A stretch of DNA of 64,000 nucleotides from CAXBDP01 sp963974465 (GCA_049340005.1 JBMPIY010000002.1); one strand, 5' to 3'. Counted from the first letter of the stretch, positions 18,256 to 28,229 are shown. Numbers and translations: made by a program. The notes: a model not told the origin generated them from the sequence alone.

Positions 18256-18675
18256 GGAGAAAATTGGAGCACAAAATAAAAGAAGGTTATAGAAACTGGA
18301 TTTTGATTGATGGGTTGACAAACACTGGAAGATTGATGGTTTTCATCTAAATTACTCCTTTGAACTAATCAAAACCTCTTTTCACTTCCATCAAAATTCT
18401 ATCAACCGCAATGAGCGCTGAGTTTTACGCGAAGATTTGCAAAGTTTATGATTACTTCTCTGCGTTCATCTGCGTAATCTGCGGGAGAAAATTGCCCGCA
18501 GATGTCGCAGATTTACGCAGATGGTTCCGAAAAAAATATCCAACCAATTTTCAAACCTTTCCCACCCCCAAAATCACCCCATCAGTCGAACAAATCGGGC
18601 GGTTAATCGAATTTTGTTGGAGATAAAATATGCAAGTAGCTTATTCGTTAAGCTTGAACAAAATCCTCCCGCATT
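18256..18675. other. Gene-free stretch with palindromic repeat
   Basis: This 420-bp interval has no supportable gene. It contains the hairpin repeat at 18468-18522 and a CCTCCCGC octamer at 18665-18672 just before the DUF4407 start codon. No clear promoter was seen. Confidence 0.6.
18468..18522. repeat. Intergenic palindromic repeat (ATCTGCG family)
   Basis: ATCTGCGTAATCTGCGGG is followed by a 9-nt loop and a complementary arm CCCGCAGAT...GCAGATTTACGCAGAT. The same words recur at 35563-35629 and, more loosely, at three other intergenic sites in the window. Confidence 0.8.
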
Positions 18676-19710
18676 ATGCAGCAATTCTTCCTTTTCTGTT
18701 CTGGAGTTTCCAAGGGCTATATCAAAAGATGCCCAAGTGAAATTAATAAATACTGTGGCATTGGTGCCACCATATTCTTTACAGCCGTTTTTGCCTTTCT
18801 GGCTTCGGCTTATGCACTTTTCACCATTAGCGAAAACATTCTCCTTTCCATAGGATTTGGACTGCTATGGGGTGCTATGATATTCAATTTGGATCGCTAT
18901 ATAGTATCGAGCATGAAGAAAAGTAAAAGCCGTCAAAGTGAATGGGCAATGGCTATTCCTCGTTTGCTCTTGGCAATTGTATTAGCAATCGTGATTTCCC
19001 GCCCACTCGAACTCAAGATATTCGAGCCAGAAATTGCCTCTGAGCTTGTATTGATGCAGCAGGAATTGAAAAAAAACCAAGAAGCAAGTATTTCTGCAAG
19101 ATTTACCAATACACTCGCCAGCTACGATAGTGCAGTACTCGATTGGGAACAGAAAATAGCGTCTGCTCAAAACCGGAAAGATATGTTGGCGGAAGAAGCT
19201 CGCAAAGAAGCCGATGGAACAGGCGGCTCAATGCAGAAAAACTTAGGCCCTATTTACCTACTGAAAAAAGCGGATGCAGATAAAGCTGAAGAGGAATTTA
19301 AAAGCTTCGAAGCTGATGCGAAAATGAATATTGCTCAATTGCTTGTGGCGAGAGATAGCGTATATCAAAAATTGCAAGCCGAATTATTAACCCTTGAAGG
19401 CGATCGCTACGATGGAATGGCAGCAAGGCTGGAGGCATTAGGCAGATTAGGTGAGAAAAATTCAGTAATGGCTACTGCCAGTTGGTTTATTTTGCTGCTA
19501 TTTATTTGTATAGAAACAGCACCAATATTTGTGAAATTAATTTCACCGAGAGGCCCTGTAGATGAAGTACAAATGAGTCATGAGCACGTATTCGTAATCG
19601 ACCGAATCCAAAAAGTCTCGCAGATGAATCATCAAACCAACGAGAAACTGAGCAAATGGCATAAGAACTATATGCCTGATGAAATCGCATTAAATCCTGA
19701 CATCACCTAG
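18676..19710 (+). CDS. DUF4407 family membrane protein
   Basis: The 344-residue protein has paired N-terminal membrane spans (about 32-70), a third near 96-112, a long helical, coiled-coil-like middle region (about 120-250) and a fourth span near 264-284. The N-terminal pattern (FFLFCSGV, then the LDRYIVSSMKK segment) is typical of DUF4407. The function is unknown; the architecture suggests a membrane-anchored coiled coil. It stands alone and converges on rarA. The start is only 3 bp after a CCTCCCGC octamer, which could affect ribosome access. Confidence 0.85.
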   Translation: MQQFFLFCSGVSKGYIKRCPSEINKYCGIGATIFFTAVFAFLASAYALFTISENILLSIGFGLLWGAMIFNLDRYIVSSMKKSKSRQSEWAMAIPRLLLAIVLAIVISRPLELKIFEPEIASELVLMQQELKKNQEASISARFTNTLASYDSAVLDWEQKIASAQNRKDMLAEEARKEADGTGGSMQKNLGPIYLLKKADADKAEEEFKSFEADAKMNIAQLLVARDSVYQKLQAELLTLEGDRYDGMAARLEALGRLGEKNSVMATASWFILLLFICIETAPIFVKLISPRGPVDEVQMSHEHVFVIDRIQKVSQMNHQTNEKLSKWHKNYMPDEIALNPDIT

Positions 19711-19724
19711 CAAATAAGCTGATT

Positions 19725-20996
19725 TCAATAGTCGTATTTATCCTTCCAAAGTTTTTGGAGCTGTTTACGAAACTCTTCCTCCCGCGCATTTTTGCCTGGA
19801 TCGTAAAACACGGTATTGCTTAGCTCATTGGGCAAAAACTCTTGGAAAGCAAAATTTCCAGGATAGTCATGTGAATATTTGTAGCCTTTGCCATAGCCTT
19901 GATCTTTCATAAGGCGGGTGGGTGCATTTCGGATAGGCAAGGGAACGGGCAAATCTCCAGAATTACGCACTTCGGCCAACGCTTTGTCTATTCCCAAATA
20001 GGCCGCATTGCTTTTGGCGGAGCAAGCCAAATAACTTGCACATTGCCCTAACACAATGCGAGCTTCCGGATAGCCGATCATGGCAACAGCTTGAAAAGTA
20101 GTGGTTGCAAGCAATAGCGCATTTGGATTTGCATTACCAATATCTTCTGAGGCTAGAATCACCATTCGGCGAGCAATGAATTTTACATCCTCCCCGCCTT
20201 CTATCATTCGAGCCAGCCAATAAAGTGCGGCGTTAGGATCGCTTCCTCTTATGGATTTGATAAATGCCGAAATGATATCATAGTGTTGCTCGCCCGATTT
20301 ATCATAAATAGCGATTTTTTGCTGTGCGATTTTCATCACACTTTCATCGAGAATTTCTTCTCCCTCACTCAAATGATCTACAACGATTTCTAGTAAGTTC
20401 AATAGCTTACGGGCATCACCACCTGATATGCGAATAAGTGCTGCCGTTTCTGTGAGAATAAGTTTCTTTTTGGCAAGCACTTCATCTTCTTCAAGTGCTT
20501 TTTTCATCAAACCAATCAAATCGGCTTCGTCAAGGGCTTTGAGAATATACACTTGACAACGAGAAAGTAATGCAGCATTTACTTCAAACGATGGATTCTC
20601 TGTAGTTGCTCCAATTAGCGTGATATACCCTTTCTCCACAGCATGCAATAGTGCATCTTGCTGGGACTTGTTGAAGCGGTGAATCTCATCGATAAAAAGG
20701 ATAATCCGACCCGTATTTTTTGCTCGCTCTATTACCTCCCGCACATCTTTTACGCCAGAACTTACTGCGCTCAATGTGGCAAAAGGCGTTTTCACCTGCT
20801 TAGCGATAATATTCGCCAAGGTGGTTTTACCAACGCCTGGCGGTCCCCATAAGATGAGCGACGGCACATGTCCTGATTTTATTACCGAACGCAATACACT
20901 TCCTGGCCCCACCAAGTGTTGCTGACCAATAAGGTCGTCTAGCGACTCAGGTCTGAGACGCTCCGCTAATGGTGCCGATGAAGCAAATAAACTCAT
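19725..20996 (-). CDS. rarA: Replication-associated recombination protein A (MgsA/RarA)
   Basis: This 423-residue AAA+ ATPase related to clamp loaders has Walker A GPPGVGKTT (about 51-59), Walker B LFIDEIHRFNKSQQD and sensor region GATTENPSFE, followed by the C-terminal tetramerisation domain (YWLARMIEGGEDVKFIARR, YKYSHDYPGNF). RarA acts at stalled replication forks and binds SSB. It overlaps the upstream aldolase gene by 4 bp, so both are in one minus-strand transcript. Two CCTCCCGC octamers lie inside (19778, 20745). Confidence 0.95.
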   Translation of the reverse strand: MSLFASSAPLAERLRPESLDDLIGQQHLVGPGSVLRSVIKSGHVPSLILWGPPGVGKTTLANIIAKQVKTPFATLSAVSSGVKDVREVIERAKNTGRIILFIDEIHRFNKSQQDALLHAVEKGYITLIGATTENPSFEVNAALLSRCQVYILKALDEADLIGLMKKALEEDEVLAKKKLILTETAALIRISGGDARKLLNLLEIVVDHLSEGEEILDESVMKIAQQKIAIYDKSGEQHYDIISAFIKSIRGSDPNAALYWLARMIEGGEDVKFIARRMVILASEDIGNANPNALLLATTTFQAVAMIGYPEARIVLGQCASYLACSAKSNAAYLGIDKALAEVRNSGDLPVPLPIRNAPTRLMKDQGYGKGYKYSHDYPGNFAFQEFLPNELSNTVFYDPGKNAREEEFRKQLQKLWKDKYDY

Positions 20997-22015
20997 GGCT
21001 CGAACCTTTGCAGTATATCTATTGCTTCTTCCAATTGCTCGTCACTAAAATCTAAATGCGTAACCAAGCGAATCTGCCCTGGCCCGAAAAGCACACCACC
21101 AATACCTGCTTCATTTAGTTTGGCTAGAATTTCCTTATTGTTTAGGCTAGGGATTAAATGGAAAATCACAATATTGGTAGCAACTGGGCTTACTTTTTCT
21201 ACCCAATTCAAATTGGCTAAAACTTCACCTAATTTGGACGCTTTTGCATGGTCTTCTTTAAGCCTGCTTATATTATTATCTAAAGCATAAATGCCTGCTG
21301 CAGCTAAGTATCCTGCTTGGCGCATTCCTCCACCTAGTACCTTACGTACTCTACGTGCTTTACGAATTTTTTCTGCTGACGAAAGCAAAACAGAACCTAC
21401 CGGGCAACCCAAGCCTTTGGATAAGCAAATGGAAATAGTGTCAAACAATTGACCGTATTCTAAGGGATCATTGCCTGTTTCAACCAATGCATTGAAAAGC
21501 CTTGCTCCATCCAAATGCATCGCCAATCCGTTTTCTCTAGCCATTTTGCTGATCTCACGGATTGTTGCCATTGGATAAATTGCGCCACCACCTTTATTCA
21601 TTGTATTTTCTAATGCAACTACCCTACTAAGCGGACGGTGCACATCATCAGGGTTATTAATCGCACCTTTAATATCTTCGACACTCAATATCCCATTTTC
21701 GCCTTCGAGCAAGGCAACAGAAATATGAGAATTTGCCATCAGACCACCACCTTCATAAAGGTAAATATGAGAGTACTTGTGGCAGATCACTTCGTCCTGT
21801 GGTTGGGTTAAAATGCGAATGGCGATTTGGTTGGTCATGGTACCACTTGGGCAAAATAGTCCAGCTTCCATTCCGAAATAGGCTGCTAATTTCTTCTCCA
21901 ACTCATTTACAGTTGGATCTTCTCCAAACACATCGTCACCCACTTTTGCCGCCATCATGGCTTGCATCATTTCTGGTGTAGGACGGGTTACGGTATCGCT
22001 TCTTAAATCTATCAT
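20993..22015 (-). CDS. ltaE: Low-specificity L-threonine aldolase
   Basis: The product is a 340-residue fold-type I PLP enzyme. Family marks are the N-terminal IDLRSDTVTRPTPEMM and VGDDVFGEDPTVNELE, the LHLDGARLFNA-type motif (MHLDGARLFNA, about 167-177) and the PLP lysine in CLSKGLGCPVGS (about residue 197). It splits L-threonine or allo-threonine into glycine and acetaldehyde. It lies 2 bp after the glycerophosphodiesterase gene and overlaps rarA by 4 bp. Confidence 0.93.
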   Translation of the reverse strand: MIDLRSDTVTRPTPEMMQAMMAAKVGDDVFGEDPTVNELEKKLAAYFGMEAGLFCPSGTMTNQIAIRILTQPQDEVICHKYSHIYLYEGGGLMANSHISVALLEGENGILSVEDIKGAINNPDDVHRPLSRVVALENTMNKGGGAIYPMATIREISKMARENGLAMHLDGARLFNALVETGNDPLEYGQLFDTISICLSKGLGCPVGSVLLSSAEKIRKARRVRKVLGGGMRQAGYLAAAGIYALDNNISRLKEDHAKASKLGEVLANLNWVEKVSPVATNIVIFHLIPSLNNKEILAKLNEAGIGGVLFGPGQIRLVTHLDFSDEQLEEAIDILQRFEP

Positions 22016-22017
22016 AC

Positions 22018-22941
22018 TTAGTTTTTGAAAAATCTTTGGTAAAATCTGCTTTCGGTATTAATCAATGGTGCTAATGCTTTGGCTGCTTCTACCGGTCTGT
22101 CAGTAGATAGGATATCTGCTCCATTCCGGATTAGATTGGTGTATAATTCATCGCCATTTGTTGCTGCGCTTCTGTCTAAGTTGCCCATCGTGCCTAGTAT
22201 GCAGTAAATTCCTTCTTTATGTAAAATTTCATATAGCTCAGCATCTCTTTCGGATGTACCTACAAAGGCCACAACATTTTCTGCTGGAATACCCGATTTA
22301 CGCCATTGCTCTATTGCATCCATACTACCAAGAGACATCGAAATAGGCAAATCAGGAATAAGCTCATGCACTTGCTTTGCCGCATCCATATTATATGTAA
22401 TCATTATCGACAAATGACTCGTTTCAGTTTCTACGATCAAATCTGTAACTTTTTCAAGTGGCACACCACTCTTAACATCCAATGTAAATACCACTTTACC
22501 TTTGCCCCATTCTAATACCTCCCGCAATGTTGGCACTTGGAAGTCTGTGAGATTACCCTCATTGTCTTTCAAATACAAAGATTGAACATATTCTAAGGTC
22601 ACTTCATTTACACGACCAGTTCCATTAGTTGTTCGGTCGAGTGTATTATCATGCATCATTACCAAATGACCATCTGCTGTCATCACAATATCACATTCGA
22701 TAATCGCATGCGTGTACTTTATCGTATTCTCAAAAGTCTCAATACAGTTTTCGGGAAAGCCTGTCATAGGCCCACCTCTATGTGCAGAAATCATCGGCAC
22801 ACGGTTTTCATTCCATTTAAGAAATAAGGAAGTTTCCGCTGCATTGTTAATAGAAATCGTTTTGAGCTGTTGAGCCTGGGAACTACAAGCTAGCCCAAAA
22901 AATAAAACGACGTACAGAAATGATAAGATGCGCTTTTGCAT
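22018..22941 (-). CDS. Exported glycerophosphodiester phosphodiesterase family protein
   Basis: This 307-residue protein has a signal peptide with a possible lipobox (FGLAC, Cys at about 19). The GDPD TIM-barrel signature follows: ISAHRGGPMTGFPENCIETFENT, with catalytic His and Arg, then ECDIVMTADGHLVMMHDNTLDRTTNG, which supplies metal-binding acids and the second His. Such enzymes release sn-glycerol-3-phosphate from phospholipid head groups in the periplasm. It is first in the minus-strand set with the aldolase and rarA. A GCGGGAGG copy lies in its upstream region at 22981. Confidence 0.88.
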   Translation of the reverse strand: MQKRILSFLYVVLFFGLACSSQAQQLKTISINNAAETSLFLKWNENRVPMISAHRGGPMTGFPENCIETFENTIKYTHAIIECDIVMTADGHLVMMHDNTLDRTTNGTGRVNEVTLEYVQSLYLKDNEGNLTDFQVPTLREVLEWGKGKVVFTLDVKSGVPLEKVTDLIVETETSHLSIMITYNMDAAKQVHELIPDLPISMSLGSMDAIEQWRKSGIPAENVVAFVGTSERDAELYEILHKEGIYCILGTMGNLDRSAATNGDELYTNLIRNGADILSTDRPVEAAKALAPLINTESRFYQRFFKN

Positions 22942-23072
22942 AATAAATGGATTTTAATTCGATGGCTAAATTACAAAATGGCGGGAGGATAATGTTACAT
23001 CAAACAATAAGGATTTGATTAATTTCGATTTCTTCTGCTTGTATTTGTCAACCGTCTGAAATAAAAAAAGCG

Positions 23073-23080
23073 TAACTTTG
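23073..23080 (+). promoter_or_regulatory. Probable -7 element for gene at 23098
   Basis: TAACTTTG matches TAnnTTTG; the nearest TTTG (23044-23047) is 25 bp upstream, slightly long. The start codon follows after 17 bp. Confidence 0.5.
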
Positions 23081-23097
23081 AATAAATAAGTATAAGT

Positions 23098-23727
23098 ATG
23101 TCTGCCGAATTTATACGTCTGTACGAGGAAAATCCTGAGGATAAAAAGATTGATCAAATTGTGGAAGTACTCCGTAATGGATGTGTCATCATTTACCCAA
23201 CGGATACAATTTATGGTATGGGTTGCGATATTTTCAATCAGAAAGCTGTCCAAAGAGTCGCTCAGTTGAAAGGTGTAAAACCTGAGAAAGCTAATTTCTC
23301 AATTATTTGTAGCGATTTGAGCAATATCTCAGAATACGTGAGGAACCTAAGCACTCCCGTATACAAGGTAATGAAAAAGGCACTTCCTGGGCCATTCACA
23401 TTCATCCTAAATTCCAGCAGCAAAGTACCTAAAATACTGAATACCAAAAAAAAGACTATAGGTATTCGTGTTCCTGATCATAAAATTCCTCGATTGATTG
23501 TAGAGCGATTGGGCAATCCAATTATCACCACTTCCATACGAGATGAAGATGAAGTTATTGAGTATTCTACCGATCCTGAACTCATTTATGAGAAATTCAA
23601 AAATCAGGTGGATATAGTGATTCACGGAGATTACGGCAAAAATGTAGCCTCCACAGTGATCGATTGCTCTGGCGATGAGATTGAAGTAATACGTGAGGGT
23701 CTGGGTAATATTGATGATTTTTTGTAG
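23098..23727 (+). CDS. YciO/YrdC/Sua5 family protein (threonylcarbamoyl-AMP synthase-like)
   Basis: The 209-residue product carries the YrdC fold. The N-terminal NGCVIIYPTDTIYGMGCDIFN segment (about 29-48) and the KGVKPEKANFSIICSDLSNISEYV region match nucleotide and threonine binding residues in the family. The position of Lys/Arg and the EVIREGLGNIDDFL end resemble the YciO branch more than TsaC proper. It may make threonylcarbamoyl-AMP for the tRNA t6A modification, but YciO paralogues may do something else. It begins a plus-strand pair with the WbqC gene. Confidence 0.82.
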   Translation: MSAEFIRLYEENPEDKKIDQIVEVLRNGCVIIYPTDTIYGMGCDIFNQKAVQRVAQLKGVKPEKANFSIICSDLSNISEYVRNLSTPVYKVMKKALPGPFTFILNSSSKVPKILNTKKKTIGIRVPDHKIPRLIVERLGNPIITTSIRDEDEVIEYSTDPELIYEKFKNQVDIVIHGDYGKNVASTVIDCSGDEIEVIREGLGNIDDFL

Positions 23728-23800
23728 AAGTAAATCCTTATTCATAAAAAAAGAAAACAACCAAAGTAAATGGAGCATGCTCCCTAGGTAAAAATAAACA

Positions 23801-24448
23801 GTGCCTAATAATATCGAAGCCCACACCGCCCTTATCGAACTTCATTACTTTCCATGTATAGCTTGGTTCGCTCAACTATTGCGATTTGATACAATCATGC
23901 TTGAAACGCAAGAGAGTTTCTTAAAACAGAGTTACAGAAACAGATGCTATATCCAAACAGCAAATAAGGTTACTGCACTTTCCGTCCCTGTAAAAGGCAG
24001 TAGCAAACAACCCATCTCCGAAATTGAAATAGATTATTCACAAAGGTGGACTGATATACATTGGAGGACGATCCAATCGGGTTATGGCAATGCACCATAC
24101 TTCGAGTTTTTCGAAAATGACATCCGCCAAATACTGGAAGCCAAACCCTCCCGCCTTTTAGACTTGAATAAATTAGTACTGACAAATTGTCTCAAATTAT
24201 TAAATATCAAAATTAATTTAGAATATTCGCAAACATTTGAAAAACAGACTGAAAGAGGCGTCACCGACTTGAGAAACAGTATTAGACCCAACAAATCATT
24301 ACCTGATTCTTTAGAATTTGATCCCATGTCATATTACCAAGTGTTTGGCGCAGACTTTGTAAACAATCTGTCGATTCTAGACCTCCTCTTTTGTGAAGGC
24401 CCTCAAGCCAAATCGTTGTTGATGGCATCTATCAAAAAGAAGCATTGA
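23801..24448 (+). CDS. WbqC family protein
   Basis: This 215-residue protein uses a GTG start (23801), chosen because the conserved N-terminus IELHYFPCIAWFAQLL follows directly. The pattern YFPCIAWFAQL, then RNRCYIQTANKVTALSVPVKG, is the WbqC signature. The family occurs near polysaccharide genes and in many Bacteroidota, and is suggested to be glycosyltransferase-like or acyltransferase-like; no reaction is proven. It follows the YciO gene by 73 bp. Confidence 0.85.
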   Translation: MPNNIEAHTALIELHYFPCIAWFAQLLRFDTIMLETQESFLKQSYRNRCYIQTANKVTALSVPVKGSSKQPISEIEIDYSQRWTDIHWRTIQSGYGNAPYFEFFENDIRQILEAKPSRLLDLNKLVLTNCLKLLNIKINLEYSQTFEKQTERGVTDLRNSIRPNKSLPDSLEFDPMSYYQVFGADFVNNLSILDLLFCEGPQAKSLLMASIKKKH

Positions 24449-24562
24449 ACAAATGTAGGCTATAGTACGTTTTTCCTACATAATTTTTATCCTTCCCAAG
24501 GTGGTATTTTCGAATTGAATCATTTACATTTAGCAAGTACAGACGCTTTATAGATACAGAAT

Positions 24563-27103
24563 ATGGAAGCAAAATTTTCGAATAGAGTAAAAGAAGTAAT
24601 ATCCCTAAGTCGCGAAGAAGCATTGCGACTAGGGCATGATTATATTGGCACCGAGCATTTGGTGCTTGGATTGTTGCGGGAGGGTGAAGGTGTAGCCGTT
24701 TCTCTTCTTAAGAAATTAGGCGTTCCATTAGATGAAATGAGACAGTCTTTGGAAAAAGCGACCAAAGGAACTGCATCTCATAATGTAAAAAATCTAGCGA
24801 ACATCCCACTAACCAGACAGTCTGAGAAAGTACTAAAAATCACATATTTAGAAGCAAAAATATTTAAAAGTCAATTGATTGGAACTGAGCATTTATTGCT
24901 ATCAATTCTTCGGGATGAAGACAGTATCCCAACCCAAGTGATGGAAAAATACAATGTGAGCTATGATGTGGTAAAAGAGCTTTTGGAGTATCAATCTGAC
25001 AGCCCAATGGCGGCATCTGATACTGACGATAGCGATGACGATAGTAGCAAAGTTTTCGGTAGTTCTGGAAGTTCTGCTGGTGGAGTTGGCGCATCAAAAG
25101 GTGCTGAAAAATCCAAAACTCCAGTGCTAGACAATTTCGGTCGCGATTTGACTAAACTTGCCGAAGATGGCAGATTAGATCCAATAGTCGGTCGTGAAAA
25201 GGAAATTGAAAGAGTGGCGCAAATTCTTAGTCGCCGTAAGAAAAATAATCCAATACTAATTGGTGAACCGGGTGTGGGTAAAACGGCTATTGCCGAAGGG
25301 CTTGCCTTGAGAATAATCGAGAAAAAAGTATCGAGAGTACTGTTCAACAAAAGAGTTGTAACGCTTGATTTAGCTTCACTGGTTGCGGGCACAAAATATC
25401 GGGGGCAGTTTGAGGAAAGAATGAAAGCAGTAATGAATGAATTGGAAAAATCGAAAGATGTAATCCTGTTCATTGATGAATTACACACTATTGTTGGTGC
25501 GGGAGGAGCTTCTGGCTCATTGGATGCCAGTAACATGTTCAAGCCTGCACTATCTCGTGGAGAAATCCAATGTATAGGTGCGACCACCTTAGATGAATAT
25601 AGACAATATATTGAGAAGGATGGAGCTTTAGCCAGAAGATTCCAAATGGTAATGGTAGACGCTACAACGATAGACGAAACCATCCAAATATTGGAAAACA
25701 TTAAGGACAAGTATGAAGAACACCACCATGTGAATTACTCTCAGGAGGCGATAGAAGCTTGTGTTAAAATGTCCGACAGATACATTAGTGATCGTTTTCT
25801 TCCAGATAAGGCTATCGATATTTTGGATGAAACTGGCGCACGAGTACACATCAAAAATATACACGTTCCTGAAGATATCGAGCAGCTAGAAAAGGACATT
25901 GAAGACGTAAAGAAAGATAAAAATAAGGTTGTAAAAAGCCAGAAATACGAAGAAGCGGCAAGACTTCGCGATAAGGAGAAAAAGCTTCTTGAAGAACTTG
26001 ATGCGGCAAAACTTCGCTGGGAAGAAGAAACCAAAAATCAACGCTACACAGTTGACGAAGAAAATGTAGCAGAGGTTATTGCGATGATTACTGGTATCTC
26101 AGCCAATAGAATTGCTCAAAATGAAAGTGCCAAACTAATGAAAATGGGCGAAGCACTTGCAGGTAGAGTAATTGGTCAAGAGGAAGCAATCAAGAAATTA
26201 ACGAAAGCTATACAACGTACAAGAGTAGGTTTGAAAGATCCGAAAAAGCCAATTGGCTCATTCGTATTCTTAGGGCCAACTGGCGTAGGTAAAACGGAGC
26301 TAGCGAAGGTGCTTGCCACATATTTATTCGACAAAGAGGATTCTCTAATCAGAATCGATATGAGTGAGTATATGGAGAAATTCTCAATCTCTCGTTTAGT
26401 AGGAGCGCCTCCAGGCTATGTTGGATATGAGGAAGGTGGTCAATTAACTGAGAAAGTTCGTCGCAAGCCTTATTCTGTAATCCTTCTTGATGAAATCGAG
26501 AAAGCTCACCCAGATGTTTATAATATCCTACTTCAAGTATTGGACGATGGTATTTTAACAGATGGACTTGGGCGAAGAGTTGATTTTAGAAATACCATCA
26601 TCATTATGACATCAAATATTGGTGTGCGTGATTTGAAAGATTTCGGTGCGGGCATTGGTTTTGCAACACAAACCAAGCAAGAAGCAATGGATGATCTTAT
26701 GAAAGATACTATTCAAAAAGCGCTTAAGAAGACCTTTAGCCCTGAATTCCTAAACAGATTGGATGATGTGATCGTGTTTAACTCTTTACAAAAAGAGCAT
26801 ATCCACAAAATCATCGATATTTCTTTGGGTAAGCTTTTCGTTCGTATCAAGGATTTAGGGTACTCAATTGAGCTTACTGATAAAGCAAAGGATTTCTTAT
26901 CTGAAAAAGGTTACGATCCACAATATGGAGCAAGACCTCTCAATAGAGCTATCCAAAAATACTTGGAAGACCCTATCGCTGAAGAAATTCTAAAAGGTGA
27001 AATCCAAGTTGGCGATACTTTACTTGCGGATCATGTAGAAGGCGCTGAGGAATTAGTGGTAACGCTACAAAAAGGTTTGGTAGATAAAGACGCAGAGAAA
27101 TAG
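24563..27103 (+). CDS. clpC: ATP-dependent Clp protease ATP-binding subunit ClpC
   Basis: The product is 846 residues. An N-terminal double Clp repeat (about 1-145) is followed by a Ser/Asp/Gly-rich linker (150-180) and the D1 AAA domain, with Walker A GEPGVGKTA (about 234-242). A UVR-type coiled-coil insert (SQKYEEAARLRDKEKKLLEEL, about 455-478) marks ClpC and separates it from ClpA or ClpB. The D2 domain has Walker A GPTGVGKTE (about 572-580). It unfolds substrates for ClpP and takes part in stress protein quality control. The gene is monocistronic with a terminator 25 bp downstream. Confidence 0.96.
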   Translation: MEAKFSNRVKEVISLSREEALRLGHDYIGTEHLVLGLLREGEGVAVSLLKKLGVPLDEMRQSLEKATKGTASHNVKNLANIPLTRQSEKVLKITYLEAKIFKSQLIGTEHLLLSILRDEDSIPTQVMEKYNVSYDVVKELLEYQSDSPMAASDTDDSDDDSSKVFGSSGSSAGGVGASKGAEKSKTPVLDNFGRDLTKLAEDGRLDPIVGREKEIERVAQILSRRKKNNPILIGEPGVGKTAIAEGLALRIIEKKVSRVLFNKRVVTLDLASLVAGTKYRGQFEERMKAVMNELEKSKDVILFIDELHTIVGAGGASGSLDASNMFKPALSRGEIQCIGATTLDEYRQYIEKDGALARRFQMVMVDATTIDETIQILENIKDKYEEHHHVNYSQEAIEACVKMSDRYISDRFLPDKAIDILDETGARVHIKNIHVPEDIEQLEKDIEDVKKDKNKVVKSQKYEEAARLRDKEKKLLEELDAAKLRWEEETKNQRYTVDEENVAEVIAMITGISANRIAQNESAKLMKMGEALAGRVIGQEEAIKKLTKAIQRTRVGLKDPKKPIGSFVFLGPTGVGKTELAKVLATYLFDKEDSLIRIDMSEYMEKFSISRLVGAPPGYVGYEEGGQLTEKVRRKPYSVILLDEIEKAHPDVYNILLQVLDDGILTDGLGRRVDFRNTIIIMTSNIGVRDLKDFGAGIGFATQTKQEAMDDLMKDTIQKALKKTFSPEFLNRLDDVIVFNSLQKEHIHKIIDISLGKLFVRIKDLGYSIELTDKAKDFLSEKGYDPQYGARPLNRAIQKYLEDPIAEEILKGEIQVGDTLLADHVEGAEELVVTLQKGLVDKDAEK

Positions 27104-27127
27104 ATTTAATTCAAAAAATGTATATCG

Positions 27128-27161
27128 AAAGGCTGTCTATTCATTTAGGCAGCCTTTTTTT
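27128..27161 (+). terminator. Intrinsic terminator after clpC
   Basis: An AAAGGCTG/CAGCCTTT stem with an A/T-rich loop ends in seven T residues. Confidence 0.9.
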
Positions 27162-27258
27162 GTGGATGTTGAATCGACCTAACCTCCATAGTTGGGACTC
27201 TGTGGAGGATCAAAAAAATTAACTAGAAAGAAAATGCATAATCTTGGGAAGGAAAATA

Positions 27259-27325
27259 TCACGCAAAGCCACGAGGTCGCGAAGAAAAAAGCACAAAGAC
27301 TTAGCGCCTTGGCGACTTTGCGTGA
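27259..27325. repeat. Intergenic palindromic repeat (CACGCAAAG family)
   Basis: TCACGCAAAG and CCACGAGG are mirrored by CCTTGGCG and CTTTGCGTGA around an A-rich loop. It is related in wording to the repeat at 34141-34200. It lies in the gene-free space between clpC and the TPR lipoprotein gene. Confidence 0.75.
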
Positions 27326-27397
27326 GTATGCAACAAAGAAAAATACTTAAAGGATAGATTCAATGAAGAAAATCCAATTGAATTCAACTTAAAAAAA

Positions 27398-28189
27398 CTA
27401 CCTACAATACTCCTCCAACAAGCGAATACTAGTTTCATCACCTTTTTTGGCCAATCTACTTAATTCTTGGCAGGCTGTATTTGTGTTTCCTGTACGTGCG
27501 TAGGATATTGCACGGTGTACAGCTGCTCTATCATTGTCTGGCTCAAGTTCTAGCAAGCGGGTAAAATCTCTGATACTTCCAGCATAAAAGCCTTCTCCAA
27601 TATAACAGATCGCTCTATTATAGAGAGCATTGGTATCATCCTCATTTTCTTTCAAATAATAGCTTAGGTCAATTACTGCTCCCAATATATCGCCATATCT
27701 TGCACGAGCTATTCCACGAAAATACCTCCCGCTCAAATTGTCTTCGTCCAGCTCTACAGCATTTTCCATTGCAACGTAAGCATCTTCCCTTTCGCCCAAT
27801 TTTATGTAAGCTCGTCCAAGCATCAAATAAGAATCGAAGTCCTTTATATTGATACTGGAAGCATTTTTAAAATCAATGGAAGCACCTTCTATATTTTCTA
27901 AACCCCAGTAGCACATTCCACGCGTGAAATAATAACTATAATTTCCTTTATTAATTGAAATAGCTCTATCCAAATCTACTATAGCCTCTTCATACATCTC
28001 CAACTCTTGCTTGGCTCTAGCCCGCTTGAATAGCGTATGCTCATCATATGGGCTATATTCTATAGTGTAGTCAAAATGCTTGATGGCTTGCTTGTATTTC
28101 CCTTCAGCAAATAACTCATCACCCGATTTTTTGTGATCGGTGCAGCCAAGCAAAGTCGCAAGAGATAATAGAAGAAAAATTGTCCTCAT
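27398..28189 (-). CDS. Tetratricopeptide repeat lipoprotein
   Basis: This 263-residue protein has a lipoprotein signal (LATLLGC, Cys 16) followed by about six TPR units. The repeats show the usual AL.Y/A..G...AI.DF pattern (for example DELFAEGKYKQAIKHFDYTIEYSP and RAICYIGEGFYAGSIRDFTRLLELEP). TPR lipoproteins act as scaffolds in the envelope; no specific partner can be named. It follows the vWA gene by 40 bp on the same strand, which suggests a shared transcript. Confidence 0.88.
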   Translation of the reverse strand: MRTIFLLLSLATLLGCTDHKKSGDELFAEGKYKQAIKHFDYTIEYSPYDEHTLFKRARAKQELEMYEEAIVDLDRAISINKGNYSYYFTRGMCYWGLENIEGASIDFKNASSINIKDFDSYLMLGRAYIKLGEREDAYVAMENAVELDEDNLSGRYFRGIARARYGDILGAVIDLSYYLKENEDDTNALYNRAICYIGEGFYAGSIRDFTRLLELEPDNDRAAVHRAISYARTGNTNTACQELSRLAKKGDETSIRLLEEYCR

Positions 28190-28229
28190 AGGACGAAATT
28201 AATTATTTAGTTTCTAATCTCAAAACTAA

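Noticed and set aside
24991..25710. Long open frame (239 codons) on the minus strand inside clpC
   Set aside because: It is antisense to a strongly conserved gene and its translation has the Ser/Leu-rich, low-information look of a shadow frame; no start signals.
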